64,000 bases of DNA from Isochrysis galbana. Taxonomy: Eukaryota > Haptophyta > Isochrysidales > Isochrysidaceae. Below the pieces are notes generated by a model. It worked only from the letters and a program-made list of their open reading frames with translations. It ran no database searches and was not told the DNA's origin. The first letter of the stretch is position 1. Each line of letters starts with the position of its first letter. Position numbers and translations under genes: made by a program. The DNA is taken from contig CM030935.1 in the NCBI GenBank assembly GCA_018136815.1, positions 1,036,024 through 1,100,023 of the forward strand, written 5' to 3'. Of this stretch, positions 20,671-31,811 are shown piece after piece.

Positions 20671-21416
20671 CGCGAGACTCGAGGTGGACTCGCGAGGGCA
20701 CTGGATTTTACTCTGTAGTCCGAGCCGGAGTCCGAATTGTGTTTTGACCCTCGAGCCCTCGTTCTCTCGCTCTCTCTCTCTCTCTCCTCTTTTTCTGGTG
20801 GGCACTCCTGAATCTGCTCACCAGAGGGGGTTCGTTTAACGTATGTTCCCGGCCTGTTACTGTTAATGGTTGAGTGCAGAGTGTTGATTTGTGTGTTTTT
20901 ATCCACTGTATCGCCTGTTGGCTGTTGGTGACCTGCAACCCCCTGAGTACCCCAAGCCCCGAGTCTTCCGAGTCATCCTTTCGAGTCTACGAGTCCCTAC
21001 GAGTCCCAAGTAAGCGGTATCTGCTCGCCGCGCCCTTTCTTACATCCTCCGTCCCTCCGATTCGCGTTCCGTGCCACTTTCCCGTCCATTCCACATATGC
21101 CCGTCATTTGCCCTCCCCGTTCTCCCGATGAGCCCGTTCGCCCGTTCCGGGCTCCCCGGACGAACCGTGCGCCGCGCTAGCCGCCGGTGCGCCCTCGCGA
21201 CTCGTTTCCAAAGAGGAAACGAGCTTCGCTCCGACATCTTCAGAGGCTTAAAATTGGCCATTTTTCAAAAATTTTGCCGGAGGACCCCCCCTTTTTTTGC
21301 TAATCTCTCATACCAGAACCTATAGAAAGCTTATTTAGGCCTCCATTTGCCCATTACCGATTTCGCCCTCCGCACCCCCCTAGTGAGTGACCGGGCTAGT
21401 ATAAGTGCCCAGGGGC
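20671..21416. other. Intergenic, no gene recognised
   Basis: Contains a CT microsatellite at 20767-20785 and a pyrimidine-rich stretch. An 84-codon plus frame ending at 21325 has no recognisable domain. Confidence 0.4.
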
Positions 21417-21560
21417 CGGCTTAGGCTTCCTCTGGGGCTTAGGGATGGCTCTGGGAGCCATGGGAAGGGGGGGGGGCACTCTGCGAAGCGGGCCGCTCTG
21501 CGAAGCGCAAGCCTCTAGAGCTCTACTCCAGCTAGAGTAGAGCTCTAGAGGCATGAGCTT
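21417..21560 (+). repeat. Dispersed repeat R6, copy 1, with 17-bp perfect inverted repeat
   Basis: Matches 22060-22215 in the same orientation (GGGAGCCATGGG, GCGGGCCG.TCTGCGAAGC and a CTCTAGAG-rich end). Its end is a perfect 17-bp inverted repeat: GCCTCTAGAGCTCTACT at 21511-21527 and its complement at 21536-21552, with an 8-nt loop. Confidence 0.7.
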
Positions 21561-21598
21561 CTTGGATCGGCCCCATTTCTATTAGGCACCATAAAATC

Positions 21599-22033
21599 TT
21601 ACCCTTTGGTTTCTAGAAGGTGCTCAAACTGCACGAAAGCCTCCTCATGTAGAGAGCTTGGCCGACATGTGCTTATTTTTTCAGTTGAAGCTCGTTGTGA
21701 CTCGCAATGTATTTTTTTGCATATGTGTGCGCGACATTGCGAGCCTCGTGCATCAGCCCCGACATCGAGAACGGGCTCTGAGTCACTCAACGCGCTTTGA
21801 CACCCAACATCCACACGAGCTGCAAGCCTCCGAAGCTGCACACATCCTCTCTTCTTGCTTCTTGCACACTCCCTTCTTGAGATTGCCACAAGTATCACAA
21901 CAAAGGAACAAAGGAACACATTCCCAGGGCACGGAACATGTTGACAAGAGCACACTAGATGGCATGCCTCAAGTGATGCGCGGCGAGCTCGCTCTCGCTC
22001 TCGAAGATCGTCGGCCTTGTCGCGCGCCTGCAC
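21599..22033 (-). CDS. Unrecognised ORF between two R6 copies
   Basis: A 144-codon minus frame. Its first part (residues 1-28) is charged and helix-like, and the end is ordinary-looking, but the middle (about 29-55) is Cys/Val-rich like translated intron; a GTGTGC...CAG intron there is possible. It is flanked by the two R6 repeats in direct orientation, so it may be captured sequence. No family is recognised; it may not be a gene. Confidence 0.25.
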   Translation of the reverse strand: MQARDKADDLRERERARRASLEACHLVCSCQHVPCPGNVFLCSFVVILVAISRRECARSKKRGCVQLRRLAARVDVGCQSALSDSEPVLDVGADARGSQCRAHICKKIHCESQRASTEKISTCRPSSLHEEAFVQFEHLLETKG

Positions 22034-22059
22034 AGTGTTGTTAGTGCCCTTTGTTTAGG

Positions 22060-22215
22060 CATCTCTGGGCGCGAGGGAGGCTTGGGCTTGGCCGTGGGAG
22101 CCATGGGGAACGTTGCGGGCCGCTTCACGAGGCGGGCCGTTCTACGAAGCTCATGCCTCTAGAGCTAGAGCTCTCTCTACTCTATCTACTCTAGAGTAGA
22201 GCTATCGCAGGAGTA
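22060..22215 (+). repeat. Dispersed repeat R6, copy 2
   Basis: A direct repeat of 21417-21560 with several substitutions. The terminal CTCTAGAG/CTCTACTCTAGAG dyad has expanded and is imperfect. Confidence 0.65.
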
Positions 22216-22309
22216 GAGTAGTGTGAAGATGCAATACAAATCATCGAGTACGAGTGCACGGACGAGCTCTCTTGCAGCTTCGCTCCCTCTTGTTCCTCTG
22301 TTTTACTCG

Positions 22310-22430
22310 TTCTCCTACCTCTTCTGATCTCTCCCTCTCTCCTCTGACCTCTCTCCCCCCCCCCTTTCTCTATCCGTTCTCCGTCCTCCCCCCCGCCCCC
22401 CGCGCCCCCCCCCTCTCCTCTCTCTTCTAC
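22310..22430 (+). promoter_or_regulatory. Polypyrimidine leader of the OFD1-like gene
   Basis: An almost pure C/T sense strand with C runs, ending about 90 nt before the ATG at 22520. It has the same form as the leaders of the LMBD2-like, MYB and J-domain genes. Confidence 0.4.
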
Positions 22431-22519
22431 CGGCCGGCGGGTGGCGGCGCGGCAGGGCAGCGCGGGAGAGCCACAGCCGCGCCGGGCACCGCGAGAGGGG
22501 AGACAGGCGAGAGCTCGCG

Positions 22520-25500
22520 ATGGCGACCGTCTCTGCGGGCTTCCCGGAGGTGCGGGCGCAGCTACTACAGTCGCTCAAGGGCTCAGGCACCTTTGACCAC
22601 CTCAAGGTACGCTGCACCCAGTTGGCCGGCTCTCGGTCCAACTCTTCTCCCTCCTCCTCCTCCTCCTCCTCCTCCTCCTCCAGCTTGCCCCCTCCCCGCC
22701 TCCCTTTCCACCTCTCATCTCTTCCCTCCTCACATGGCGCAGACGCAGGTGCGGGGGTACTTGCTGGAAGAAATCAAAGGGATCGCTCCCCGCAGGACCC
22801 CACACGCCGACAGAGAGCTTACGCTCCAACAGCGAGCGGCGAACTCTCTGATCCTCCGCCATCTGCGCGCCTCGGGATACTCGTGAGTGTTCATGCCCAG
22901 ACTGGCGTGGGGACTAGAGTGCACGATGCTATGGTTGGGCACACTTAGGATTCGTCGGGGACGTCGGCGCATCTTTTGGGCCCAACGTGGAAACCTCCAC
23001 TGGTCCACGTGCTCTTAGCGCTTGTCCATGCCATGATACATCATGCAGGTATTCAGTATCCATATTTTCGACAGAGTCTGGGTTGGGTGATACGGCTCTC
23101 GGCGCGCATGAAATCTGCGATGTTCTCCACCTCCCACGAACGGCGCTCGATGCACCGGCAGTACTTGCTCCTTCTACGAGCCCTAAGTCACGTGAAGATG
23201 CATCCAAAACTTCAGAGCTCATGCGAGCGCTTGCAGCCGGTAGCAGAAGATTGGCACTTGGGCAACGCGACTGTGGCACTCAGACGAATGTGAGCTCACG
23301 CGTCTGCTTGGCTGTAGCTCTCCATTACCCCCCGAATAGATACCACTGTGGGTCAGCGTGTTTCACTTGCTCAGACTGGGCCTCTCGCCGGCAAGCGGAT
23401 CAGCCAATTTATGCCATCACGTTCATGCATATCCACATGTGTGATTTAGCAGGAGCTATACGAGGGGTCTATTGAAACTCGTCTGCATGCGATCGACAAG
23501 AATCTGCAAAACGCATTGGCGGCCACGGAAGATCCATCGAGTGGCTCGAGCCTCGAGGAGAGGATGCTGCGATATCAGTGAGCTCGGCCACTCGTTGCCT
23601 CTCAAGAGTCCAGTCCATGCCAGAGGGTGGTGCATGTTGATTTCTGCCTTGTGTGGCCTAAGCCCGTTCACTTCTTCTGCTCGCAAGATTTACCCGTCCT
23701 GTTCCACGCGATTCCACAGGCGAGAAGTCGATGCGCGAGCGGCTGCCCAGTTGGAGGCCGAGATCGCACGGCTTCGTACTGATGAATTCGTACGCATCCA
23801 TGCAGAGGAGGCCGCGAAGGCGCGCGCTGAGGTTGCGCGCGTTGTGCGTGAACAGCAAGAGTGGCATGCCACCCAATTTGGCAAGATCAAGGCTCAGGAA
23901 ATCGCTCTAGCTGAGGCAGCTCGGCGTCGGGAGGTCGCCTTCGAATCGTCGTGCTTTGATCACAGACAAAGGATGCTCGCTGAGAGTGCGTGCGCTCGCC
24001 CTGTTCCCTCTTGCGCATGAGGCTCATGTTTCCCATTTTAAGGGTAGTGCCAGATCCTGGATGCCCATAAAACTCGAGCCGAACATGCGTGATATTCTGG
24101 CCTCGCAGGCGAGGCGCTACGGACCCGCGAAAAGGCGCTGCACGAGGCTAGTGAAGCTCAGCGCCGAGAGGTAGCTGCTGAAAACGAGCGCTTGCGCCGC
24201 GAACGTTTGTTGATCGATGAGCGGATCGCCAACTCGCTCCGAGCTCACGAACTAGCAGCTCAACAAGCGAATGATGACCGCATGCGAGAGCGACGCGATG
24301 CTGAGCAGGCATATCAGCATCGCCTGCTCCAGCTTCAGCGCGAGGAAGCAGCTGTGCGCGAGGCACGCGCTATGGCGCAGCAAGAGCGCCAGCGTGTCGC
24401 CGACGAGTTGGCCCGCAACGAGCTTACCCGGCAGCAGCGTGATGAGGCGACCTCCGCTTTGCGCTCGACACAAGAGGAGCTGGCCAACCTCAAGGTGGAG
24501 ATGAGTCTTATTCAAACAAAGGGCAAGGTGCGACGGAAAATGCCTGGACCAGTTTTGAGGATCCCGAAAGGATGTTTGCTCTCGTCTTGCCTTTCTAACA
24601 CCTTGGCCTGCAAGTGACATACCTGTTGCCCACTTGTACCTCGGCAGACTTTGGCCGCGGAGCATTCCGATGCTCTGCGCCGGATGGCGGTGGCCGAGGA
24701 GGCAGCAAAGTCTGCCAACGCTCGAGTGAACTCGCTGACCGCCCAACTAGCGGAAATCGAGTCCGTCGCTGCAATGCGCGACGCTGAGATCAAGTTGCAG
24801 CTCGAACGCTCTGCGCTCCGTCTTGACGAGCAAAGCGCAGCTGTGCGACACGCCAAGGAGGAGAGCTCCGCATCTATACGCCGTGCGCACGAGACAACGA
24901 GGCGCTTGACGGCAGAGATGCAACGAACAAGCGCCGAGGCACAAGAGAGGTACGCTTCCCAATTGGAAGAGACTCTTAGCGCGTTGCGCCGAGTTGAATC
25001 CGTCTCTTCAGAGCTCGAAAAGTCTATCACCATCGAGCAAATGCGCTCGTCCCATCTTGTCACGGAAATCGAAGCACTCCGACGGGAATTCACAAAGCGG
25101 ACAGGCGCGCCACCGACGACACCTCGGGCTCCTCCTATCAGCACTTACCAGACTCCGTCTATCCCAGCGCCTTTCCACCCAACATGGACATTCGCGCCTT
25201 CCAGTAGTGCTGCTGTAGCGCCTCCGGCATCAGCTGCGCCGGATCCGGTCCATCGGCAAGTCGCAGCGCCACAAGCTGTGGGCACGGTGCGCGATAGCGA
25301 CATGGCTAGATCCGCCGCCTCAAATACCGCCGATGCGGCACTCGGAAGGAGTGAAGGTGGGTTTAGGCAACAACAGGTGGTGCTGAGCCAGCCGCGCATA
25401 CGGAACGCGGCCGAGCCGCAAGACCATGGACTTGACGATCAGTGGGCGTCACTGGCCACGGATCCTTTCTCAGAAGCATTCGAGTCATCGGCTGCCAAGC

Positions 25501-27515
25501 TTCGCGACCTTGACCGCAAGAACTTAGCGCTTCAGCGTCAATGCCGAACGTTTCTTGCAGGCAATTCGTCCGCCCTTCTAGGCATCCAATCAAGCAGTGG
25601 CCTGCTCAAGGGCACCACCTCTGGCGCGGGAGCCATCGGACCTCCTCGCCCTTTGCCGTCGGTGATGCCGCTCCCATGGGCTGCCACAAGGCAAGAAATC
25701 GCGCGCAGCTGCAGCGAGGTCGGGACGAGCCAGCAGCCGTCTATTCTCGACGATGCCAATCGAGCTGCGGCGCCGCAGCAATCGTTGGATGACGGCTTCA
25801 CTAGCCAAGCTCAGCGCCGGCCGCTTTCTACTATCTCAGCTGATGACGGCGGCGCATCGCCCTTGAAGAGGCGGCCGCACACGGCGGGCCCGGACCGCGA
25901 GAGACAGCTCGATGAGGCCATCGCTCAGGGTGTGGCCAAGGCACGCGCAGAAGCCGCCGCCGAAGCAGCTGCTGAGGCGGAGGTTGCGCGTGCAGAGGCC
26001 GCGACGCAGATGCTCCGTGCCGAAGAGCTTCGGATCGAGCTCTTGAAGGCGCAGGCAGAGGCTGCAGCACGCGAGAAGCTCGAGCGTGAAAGGAGGGAGG
26101 CCGATGCCGTACGTGCCAAAATCGAGCGCGAGAGAATAGAAGCCGAGATGCGCGCCAGACTGGAGCTAGAGGAGACTGAGACCGAAGCTCGCATGAGGCT
26201 CGCACGGGAAAAAGTTGAGGAAGAGGCGCGGAAGGCCTCGGATGAGGCTATTCCAGAAGAGGCGGAAAGGATGCTCGCGGTCGAGGCTCATGCTGAAGCC
26301 CAAGAACAAGCAGAGGAGCGGCTGGCCGCTACGAGGGAAAGGGAGGTGCGAATGCGGCAGCAAATAGAGGAAGATGCACGTCGCGAAGCGGCAACACGAG
26401 TAGACATTGAACGTACCGCAACTGACGCTCAGCTTGAGGCGGAGGCGCAAAAATCTGCCGAGGAGAGGGCGGCGGCCGAAGCGTCCGCAGCCCGGAAAGC
26501 CGTCGAGGAAGAGGCGGCGGCGGCTAACAAAGCGGCGGCGGAGGCCGCTTCACGCAAGGCCGCAGAGGAGGAGGCCGCCGCGCGCAAGGCCGCTGAGGAG
26601 GAGGCCGCCGCGCGCAAGGCCGCTGAGGAGGAGGCTGCCGCGCGCAAGGCTGCTGAAGAGGAGGCCGCCGCGCGCAAGGCCGCTGAGGAGAAGGTAGCAG
26701 CTGAAAAGGCCGCGGCGGAAGAAGCCAGGCTCACACAAGAAAAAGCCGAGCAAACTCGGCGCGAGGAAGCAGCCAGGTTGGCACAAGCGCGGGAACAAGA
26801 GGAACAGGCTCGGAGAGAGGCGGAGGAGCGCAAGCGGGCTGAGGAGGCCGCCAAGACGGAAGCTCGCCGAGAAGCCGAACTGGAGGAAAAGCGAGTGCAA
26901 TATGAAAAGGAGGTGCGCCACTTTAGTGCAAGGGAAGGGTGAATGCGACTGATCTTGGGGTGTGCGCGCGCGTTCGTGTCGTCTCCAATGGGCACGGTCG
27001 ACGTGGAGTGACGGAATGCCTGCGTCTCGAGCCAATGGTTCCCCGTCACACTCACGCTTTTTTCGCCGTGACTTCCGCAGGCTGAAGAGGAGCGCCTTGC
27101 GGCTGAAAGGGAACAACAAGCACAAATGGCCAAACTCATTGAGATGCAACGCGCTGCCCAGGCCCAACGGGATATAGCAGAAAGCCAGGCGGCCCGCGAG
27201 GCTGCGGCCGCTGAGCGCGAAGCGCGGGAGGCGCGTTTGCGTGCACAACAAGAAAAGTCGCGACGCGAGCGTGAGGAACGTGAGGCACGCGAAGCCGAGG
27301 CTGCTCGCCAGCGTGAAGAAGCCGAAAGAGCAGCTTCCGCCGAGAGAGCAGCCAGGGAGGAAGAAACTCTACGCCTTGCACAGACATCGCGCTTTGCGCA
27401 ATCAGTGGTCTCTACGGCCACATCGTCTGCTCTCGAAGGTGCATCAGACTCGGACTCAATGTCAATCGCAGCCGTCACAGATGAGTCGGACTCGAACTCC
27501 GCGAGCGGTTGGTAA
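22520..27515 (+). CDS. OFD1: OFD1-like centriole/cilium protein (eight exons)
   Basis: Predicted exons: 22520-22606, 22743-22882, 23049-23289, 23453-23577, 23720-23985, 24109-24527, 24648-26912, 27081-27515. All introns are GT-AG, 120-168 nt, and the phases join to a 1325-aa frame ending TAA. The N-terminus aligns with animal OFD1: FDHLK joined to TQVRGYLLEEI, then a LisH-type SLILRHLRASGY, then YSVSIFSTESGLGD across the exon 2/3 splice. Long coiled coils follow (exons 4-7), a Pro/Ser-rich linker (about residues 580-680), a region with SLATDPFSEAFES, and a very Glu/Ala/Arg-rich coiled-coil tail. The last residue is Trp, as in human OFD1. OFD1 sits at centriole distal ends and satellites and is needed for cilium assembly, so a flagellated cell is implied. 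Splice sites are read by eye. Confidence 0.88.
26541..26690 (+). repeat. Five 30-bp coding tandem repeats in the OFD1-like gene
   Basis: Five units of 30 bp encode EAAARKAAEE with few changes. The first unit has Ser for one Ala. The repeat keeps frame and extends the charged helical tail. Copy number is likely to vary between strains. Confidence 0.85.
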
Positions 27516-27688
27516 TGGCGAGCGACAGGTGGAGGCTCCAATTGAGGCTGCACGTCTTGCATGCTGCAAGGGGAGGAGCGCAGTCCGGAGTTGAGGACGG
27601 CCCCGAATTCGCGCAATCGCATATACGCCTATGCCTATTCATGAGCCAGTCTGTCGTCGAAGATGCCATCTAAGTTCTCATAGGATAA

Positions 27689-27725
27689 TAAAATTCTTGA
27701 AAAAGTCCGCTAGGCTACTGTAGAT
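27689..27725 (+). promoter_or_regulatory. Conserved 3'-flanking element, copy 2
   Basis: About 85 percent identical to 18246-18283. It lies 173 nt after the OFD1-like stop codon. See copy 1. Confidence 0.4.
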
Positions 27726-27939
27726 ACTCCTTCCTCCGGGACCCCGCTGTTGTCGCCCTCGCCGCTCTACCACTCCCTCCTTCCCGCTCCCCCCCTCCCC
27801 TCCCTCATTCCTTGTTCTTCGGTTTCGGGGGGCGTCGACGCACGTGCACTACCTTGGGTCTAGTGTTGGATTCACGACCCTCGCTAGGGGACTTGCGCTG
27901 TCGAGCTCACACTCCACCGCACGCACGAGCACAGCGTCA

Positions 27940-28080
27940 ATGGGTAGGAAACCGAAAATCAAGAGCGCACATGAACTCAGCGCCCCTGCATTCAAACCTA
28001 ACGCCAGGGGCGAACTCGAAATGAGCGACAACCTTGCTATGGTGGCGCGTGCGCTAGATATAGAAGCCAGACTGGCTTGA
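27940..28080 (+). CDS. Small hypothetical protein or first exon
   Basis: 46 codons from ATG at 27940 to TGA, starting MGRKPKIKSAHELS. It follows a CT-rich leader (27755-27815) of the type seen before the confirmed genes, and the peptide is charged and non-repetitive. No family is recognised. It could be a 5' exon whose remainder was lost to the repeat insertions beginning at about 28300. Confidence 0.3.
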   Translation: MGRKPKIKSAHELSAPAFKPNARGELEMSDNLAMVARALDIEARLA

Positions 28081-28300
28081 CCATCAAAAATACGAGGTGA
28101 CAACATACAACATCCGTGAACTGCCGGCAAACCATTCGCCGGCGACACCCCACCCTAGCACGCCCGACTCGAATGAGCCGAAGGCAAACGAGTTCCGACA
28201 ACAAAGATCTACACGACAACAGACGCACTGAGAACCGGTCGCCCGGTGGCACTGGAGGGAGGAAGTGATTAGACCGCCAGGGACCGGGACACACCGCCTA

Positions 28301-28845
28301 AGTCGCGTTCCGTCGAAAGAGGGCCAGGTGGTAGTTTTGTTTTTGCTAAGAATGTTATGTTTTCGCAGATACCGTTAATATGGATTTGGAGACGGCGCGA
28401 GGACGCGGCGCATGCGCATAGCAACTTTTTCCCCACGGTACCCCACGTATACTTTTCAGAACACGCCTTTCAGACCGTCACGGAACACCTGACACCTGCG
28501 GCTAAGCAGCCTTTAAGTCTTCATCTTCTTCCTCTTTTTCTCCTTCTCCTCGTCCTCGATCCTGTGGTCAATGTCGTTCTGCTGGCAGGCGACCATGTCC
28601 CTTGGCTGATCCTGGGTGACGAGGTCCGTGATGCGTGAGAGGACGGCCTTCTGGTCCTGCATCCAGAGTTTGCCAGCTGCCCGGCGCACTTGCACCATGG
28701 GACTCGTTTCAATTCATCGTACGCGACCGCCGTGATGTATTCCATGCAGAGGTACGCGACGGCCGCCTCGTCTCCAATGTATTTGGTCTTTGGGATCTTG
28801 TCGTACTCGTCAGAGTAGTCTCCGACGAGCATGAGCTTTGCCTTG
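28301..28845 (-). repeat. Repeat R5 with ORF remnant, minus copy
   Basis: Homologous to 38811-39335. In minus orientation it starts GCTCATGCTCGTCGG (28838-28824) and encodes MLVGDYSDEYDKIPK, YIGDEAAVAYLCMEYITAVAY and, in a shifted frame, a Lys/Glu-rich tail (VACQQNDIDHRIEDE). It ends with CCTGGCCCTCTTTCGACGG. The two halves of the protein are in different frames here, so this copy is broken. I do not recognise the family. Confidence 0.6.
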
Positions 28846-28911
28846 CACCAACGGCCCATGTATGGCTCGATGAGTAATAAAAAAATTCCAACTGGGAAGA
28901 TGCGCACCCGC

Positions 28912-29990
28912 CCTCAATGAAATCGTGCGTCGGAGCCATCGAGACTATATCGCAGTGGGTAAATGCCAACCTGAGGCCCCTTAGGATCCGCTGGGTTGCG
29001 GAACGGGCCTAGATGACACAGATGATCGTGAAAGGCCTCCAGGTATGCGCGGCGCATTGAGCGTGGCACATAAAGACACAGTTTCTCCTCGCCTTCCTTC
29101 GTAGGAACTCGTCTGTAGAGGAGGCCTGACTGTAGCAGACACCGCTTCGACTCCCGGGCTAACCAGCACCAGCACAGGCGGCGGTGGTCTAGGCCGGAAG
29201 CAGGCAACGCGCCGGTGACGGCCAAGGCAAGAACGCGACAATCGTCGTCGTCGTCTTGCGCTTTCCTCAGCACCGCGATAGTTGGAGTGCCGGTCTCCAA
29301 GTAGGAGAGGTTAATTGAGTCCCTGGTGATGGCGGCCAGCCTTTCGGAACGCTCCTGGGATTGGAGGCTATGGGCGGTGGTGGTACGCTGACTCGGAGGA
29401 ACAGCGGCCACCGTGGTCGCAGCAGCTATCGCCTGCTTCCCCCCTTGCTGAGAATCGGACACCACTGGGGTCTGGGGTCCCCTCGATTGCCGCGACTAGC
29501 CGCGAGACGCCATCAGCGTCTTTGTGATTAGCCCCGGGTTTGTGCTCGACGGTGAAGCGGTATTCGGAAAGTTTGAGGTTCCAACGCATCAAGCGGGAAG
29601 CTCGACCTCCCCGCACCGTGTCGCGCATGGTATGGAGCCATCGCAACGCTTGGTGGTCGATAACGAGCCGAAAGTGACGGCCCCATAAGTAGGGGCGCCA
29701 ATTGCGAATACTCTCGAGCGCCGCCAGAAGCTCCACCTCGGTGGTGGTCCAATGGCGTTCGGCTGACGTTAGCCGCCGTCCGTAATAGGCCACTACATGC
29801 TCGTGGCCGTGGTCGTCGGTCTGCGAGAGTATACCCCCGATACCCAGGGTGCTCGCCGCGTCAGTCTTCACGATGAATTCCTTGTCGGCCCGCGGTGCGG
29901 CAGCACTGGAGCCGAGGTGATGAGCTCGATGAGGCGGGCGATGGCCGCCTGGCACTCAGGCGATTGCGACTGTTGGGCGACATCAACCGG
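28912..29990 (-). pseudogene. Ty3/gypsy pol fragment: RNase H and integrase start
   Basis: Read on minus from about 29990: end of the RT connection (SPECQAAIARLIELITSAPVL), a frameshift, RNase H (FIVKTDAASTLGIGGILSQ, ERHWTTTEVELLAALESIRN, HKPGANHKDADGVSR), a linker, then the start of the integrase zinc region (HDHLCHLG) and, after another frameshift, MAPTHDFIEGG. It is related to, but clearly diverged from, the pol at 43380-51028. It is truncated at both ends and joined abruptly to R5 at about 28905. Non-functional. Confidence 0.85.
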
Positions 29991-30701
29991 GAAGCACGGC
30001 CGGGGGCGAGGCCACAGACGTTGGCGCACACTCAACCATCGCAGAGTACTGCAGCACAAGGACAGAGACGAGGAGCGGACGGGAGGGGCACGGGGGGTGC
30101 TCGGGCGACGGCTCGGAGCGTATACAGGACACCAAGAGAAAATGTCACGCGTGTGGGGGGGGGGGGGGGGGGACGCGCGGGCGAAAATAATAAAATAATA
30201 GATAATAGACGGAAAGGGGGCCGGAAACTCAAGACTCAAGGATCAAGGAAGCACTCGAGGGAGAGACGGGAGGGAAGAGGGGGGAGAGAGGGCTTTCGCG
30301 GGGGGGCCGGGGAGGAGAGAGGAGAGGGGGAACGGGCTAATTGGGACGGTGCAAGGAGGAGAGAATCGGGGCGCGATGACGGAGCGAGGGAGTCGCGCGG
30401 GAGCAAACCTAAACCTAACCGGGGCATACGAAAGGGAAGTGTACAAGGCCCCCTTCACCCGCAACACAGTTGTTCTAAAGTATAAACTTAGTTGAATTTA
30501 AATTATTTATATTTATGAGCTGCTGGCTCATTATTGCACGTGGTGGGGTAGTGGTGGATTGCTTACGCCTACATCTTCAACTCTTGGTCCAACTTCCTCG
30601 TCACGACATGAAGTATTCTATGCAGCACACTAGATGAAGAACAACGTGCCATGAACGACCTGGCAGGTAATGGCAGGTAACAATTTGGCAGAAAAGGGTG
30701 C
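29991..30701. other. Purine-rich and AT-rich intergenic DNA
   Basis: 30050-30420 is G/A-rich on plus, with a G run at 30155-30172. 30478-30493 holds the R1-type end TATAAACTTAGTTG. 30490-30530 is AT-rich. Frames here are compositional. Confidence 0.4.
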
Positions 30702-31811
30702 CTACTTCGACGTGTAAGATCCGTCGCGCTGGACTATGCTAGCCGTTTGCGGCCGGATGCAGCCACGGCGCGACACCGGCCTAGGTCCCATCCACGACGC
30801 TGTAAATGGCAGTATCGACTCATCGACTTCTGGGACCGCCCTACGCCGTCCAGCTGGCTCTAGCTGTAATTGTCGGGAGAAAAGCGCACAGTTTGGTAGA
30901 TCCGCAAGAGCTGATTCGAGCTGACTTTTACTAAGCGTCGCATACGGAGGAGTTACAGGCGAGTGATAGGCCACGCGTGCTCCAAGTGATTGGGTATGCC
31001 GCTTTGCGGCTGCGTCCATCGTAACTTTCAACGCCTGCGACGTGCGTGATTCGACAGTGCGTGTCTCCGGAGGTAAAAAACCCGGCAAAGAGTGCCGGTA
31101 AGGATCGAAAACACCTTGCACCAATGGTGAGTGGGTATAACCGGAAGCAATTGTTTCAGCTGCACTCAACGACGAAGGCGATGAGTATCCGGCTGCGTGA
31201 GGCCGTCCAGCAGGACTCCTACGATTGTGATGGTAAGTGCCTGCTGGGGATGTGAACGAAATGTTCGAAATTTCCTGCGACACTGATAGGAAATCATCGG
31301 TCCATGTCGCGTATGGTGCAGGTGGTGGGACAGATCGGAGCTCAGTCAACGAGGCTGTAAGTTGCGAAATATCAGATGACTGAACACTCGGTCTCGGCGT
31401 CACAGGTGCCGATGGCGTTACAGAGATGGAGTTCTCCGCGATCACCACAGGGCTTTCCTTATCCGGTGTCGTGCCTTTGCTGCTGTTCCTCGTCAACAGC
31501 CGTTCACTCAGCACCTCGATAACAAAGTCATCCGTTGAGACGCCGCCAAGACGCGTATTCCAGTGCTGCATCAGCACACTATACATATCAAATCTTGAGA
31601 CGGATACGCCTAAACTTTCCAATGCTTGCTCAAGCTCCATCAGTCGGAAGCTCTCTCCTGCGCCCAGGGCAAGTCGTAGCTTGGTCGCTGCTCGGTCTGC
31701 TCCTTCCCCTGCCTTGTGCAACGCTGTGACGAGTAGCTGGCGCACTCGCTGCGCGGTGAAGTACCGGTCACCATGCTCGCGTGCGAGATCTGCCGCCGAG
31801 ACGGACAGCAT
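30702..31811 (-). CDS. Uncharacterised 369-aa protein with EF-hand-like N-terminal region
   Basis: Start taken at the ATG at 31811 (MLSVSAADLAREHG); 47 upstream in-frame codons are low complexity. Residues about 30-105 form two helix pairs (LRLALGAGESFRLMELEQAL and MQHWNTRLGGVSTDDFVIEV) recalling EF-hand pairs, but without a full set of calcium ligands. The rest is Ser/Thr/Pro-rich with repeated S-P and T-P sites, so probably disordered and phosphorylated. It has a TAG stop. No intron is needed. No confident family; ciliary EF-hand-like proteins are one possibility only. Confidence 0.65.
   Translation of the reverse strand: MLSVSAADLAREHGDRYFTAQRVRQLLVTALHKAGEGADRAATKLRLALGAGESFRLMELEQALESLGVSVSRFDMYSVLMQHWNTRLGGVSTDDFVIEVLSERLLTRNSSKGTTPDKESPVVIAENSISVTPSAPVTPRPSVQSSDISQLTASLTELRSVPPPAPYATWTDDFLSVSQEISNISFTSPAGTYHHNRRSPAGRPHAAGYSSPSSLSAAETIASGYTHSPLVQGVFDPYRHSLPGFLPPETRTVESRTSQALKVTMDAAAKRHTQSLGARVAYHSPVTPPYATLSKSQLESALADLPNCALFSRQLQLEPAGRRRAVPEVDESILPFTASWMGPRPVSRRGCIRPQTASIVQRDGSYTSK

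Noticed and set aside
26429-27622. A 397-codon Ser/Ala-rich minus frame
   Set aside because: Antisense of the Glu/Ala/Arg-rich OFD1-like tail, which has splice and family support.
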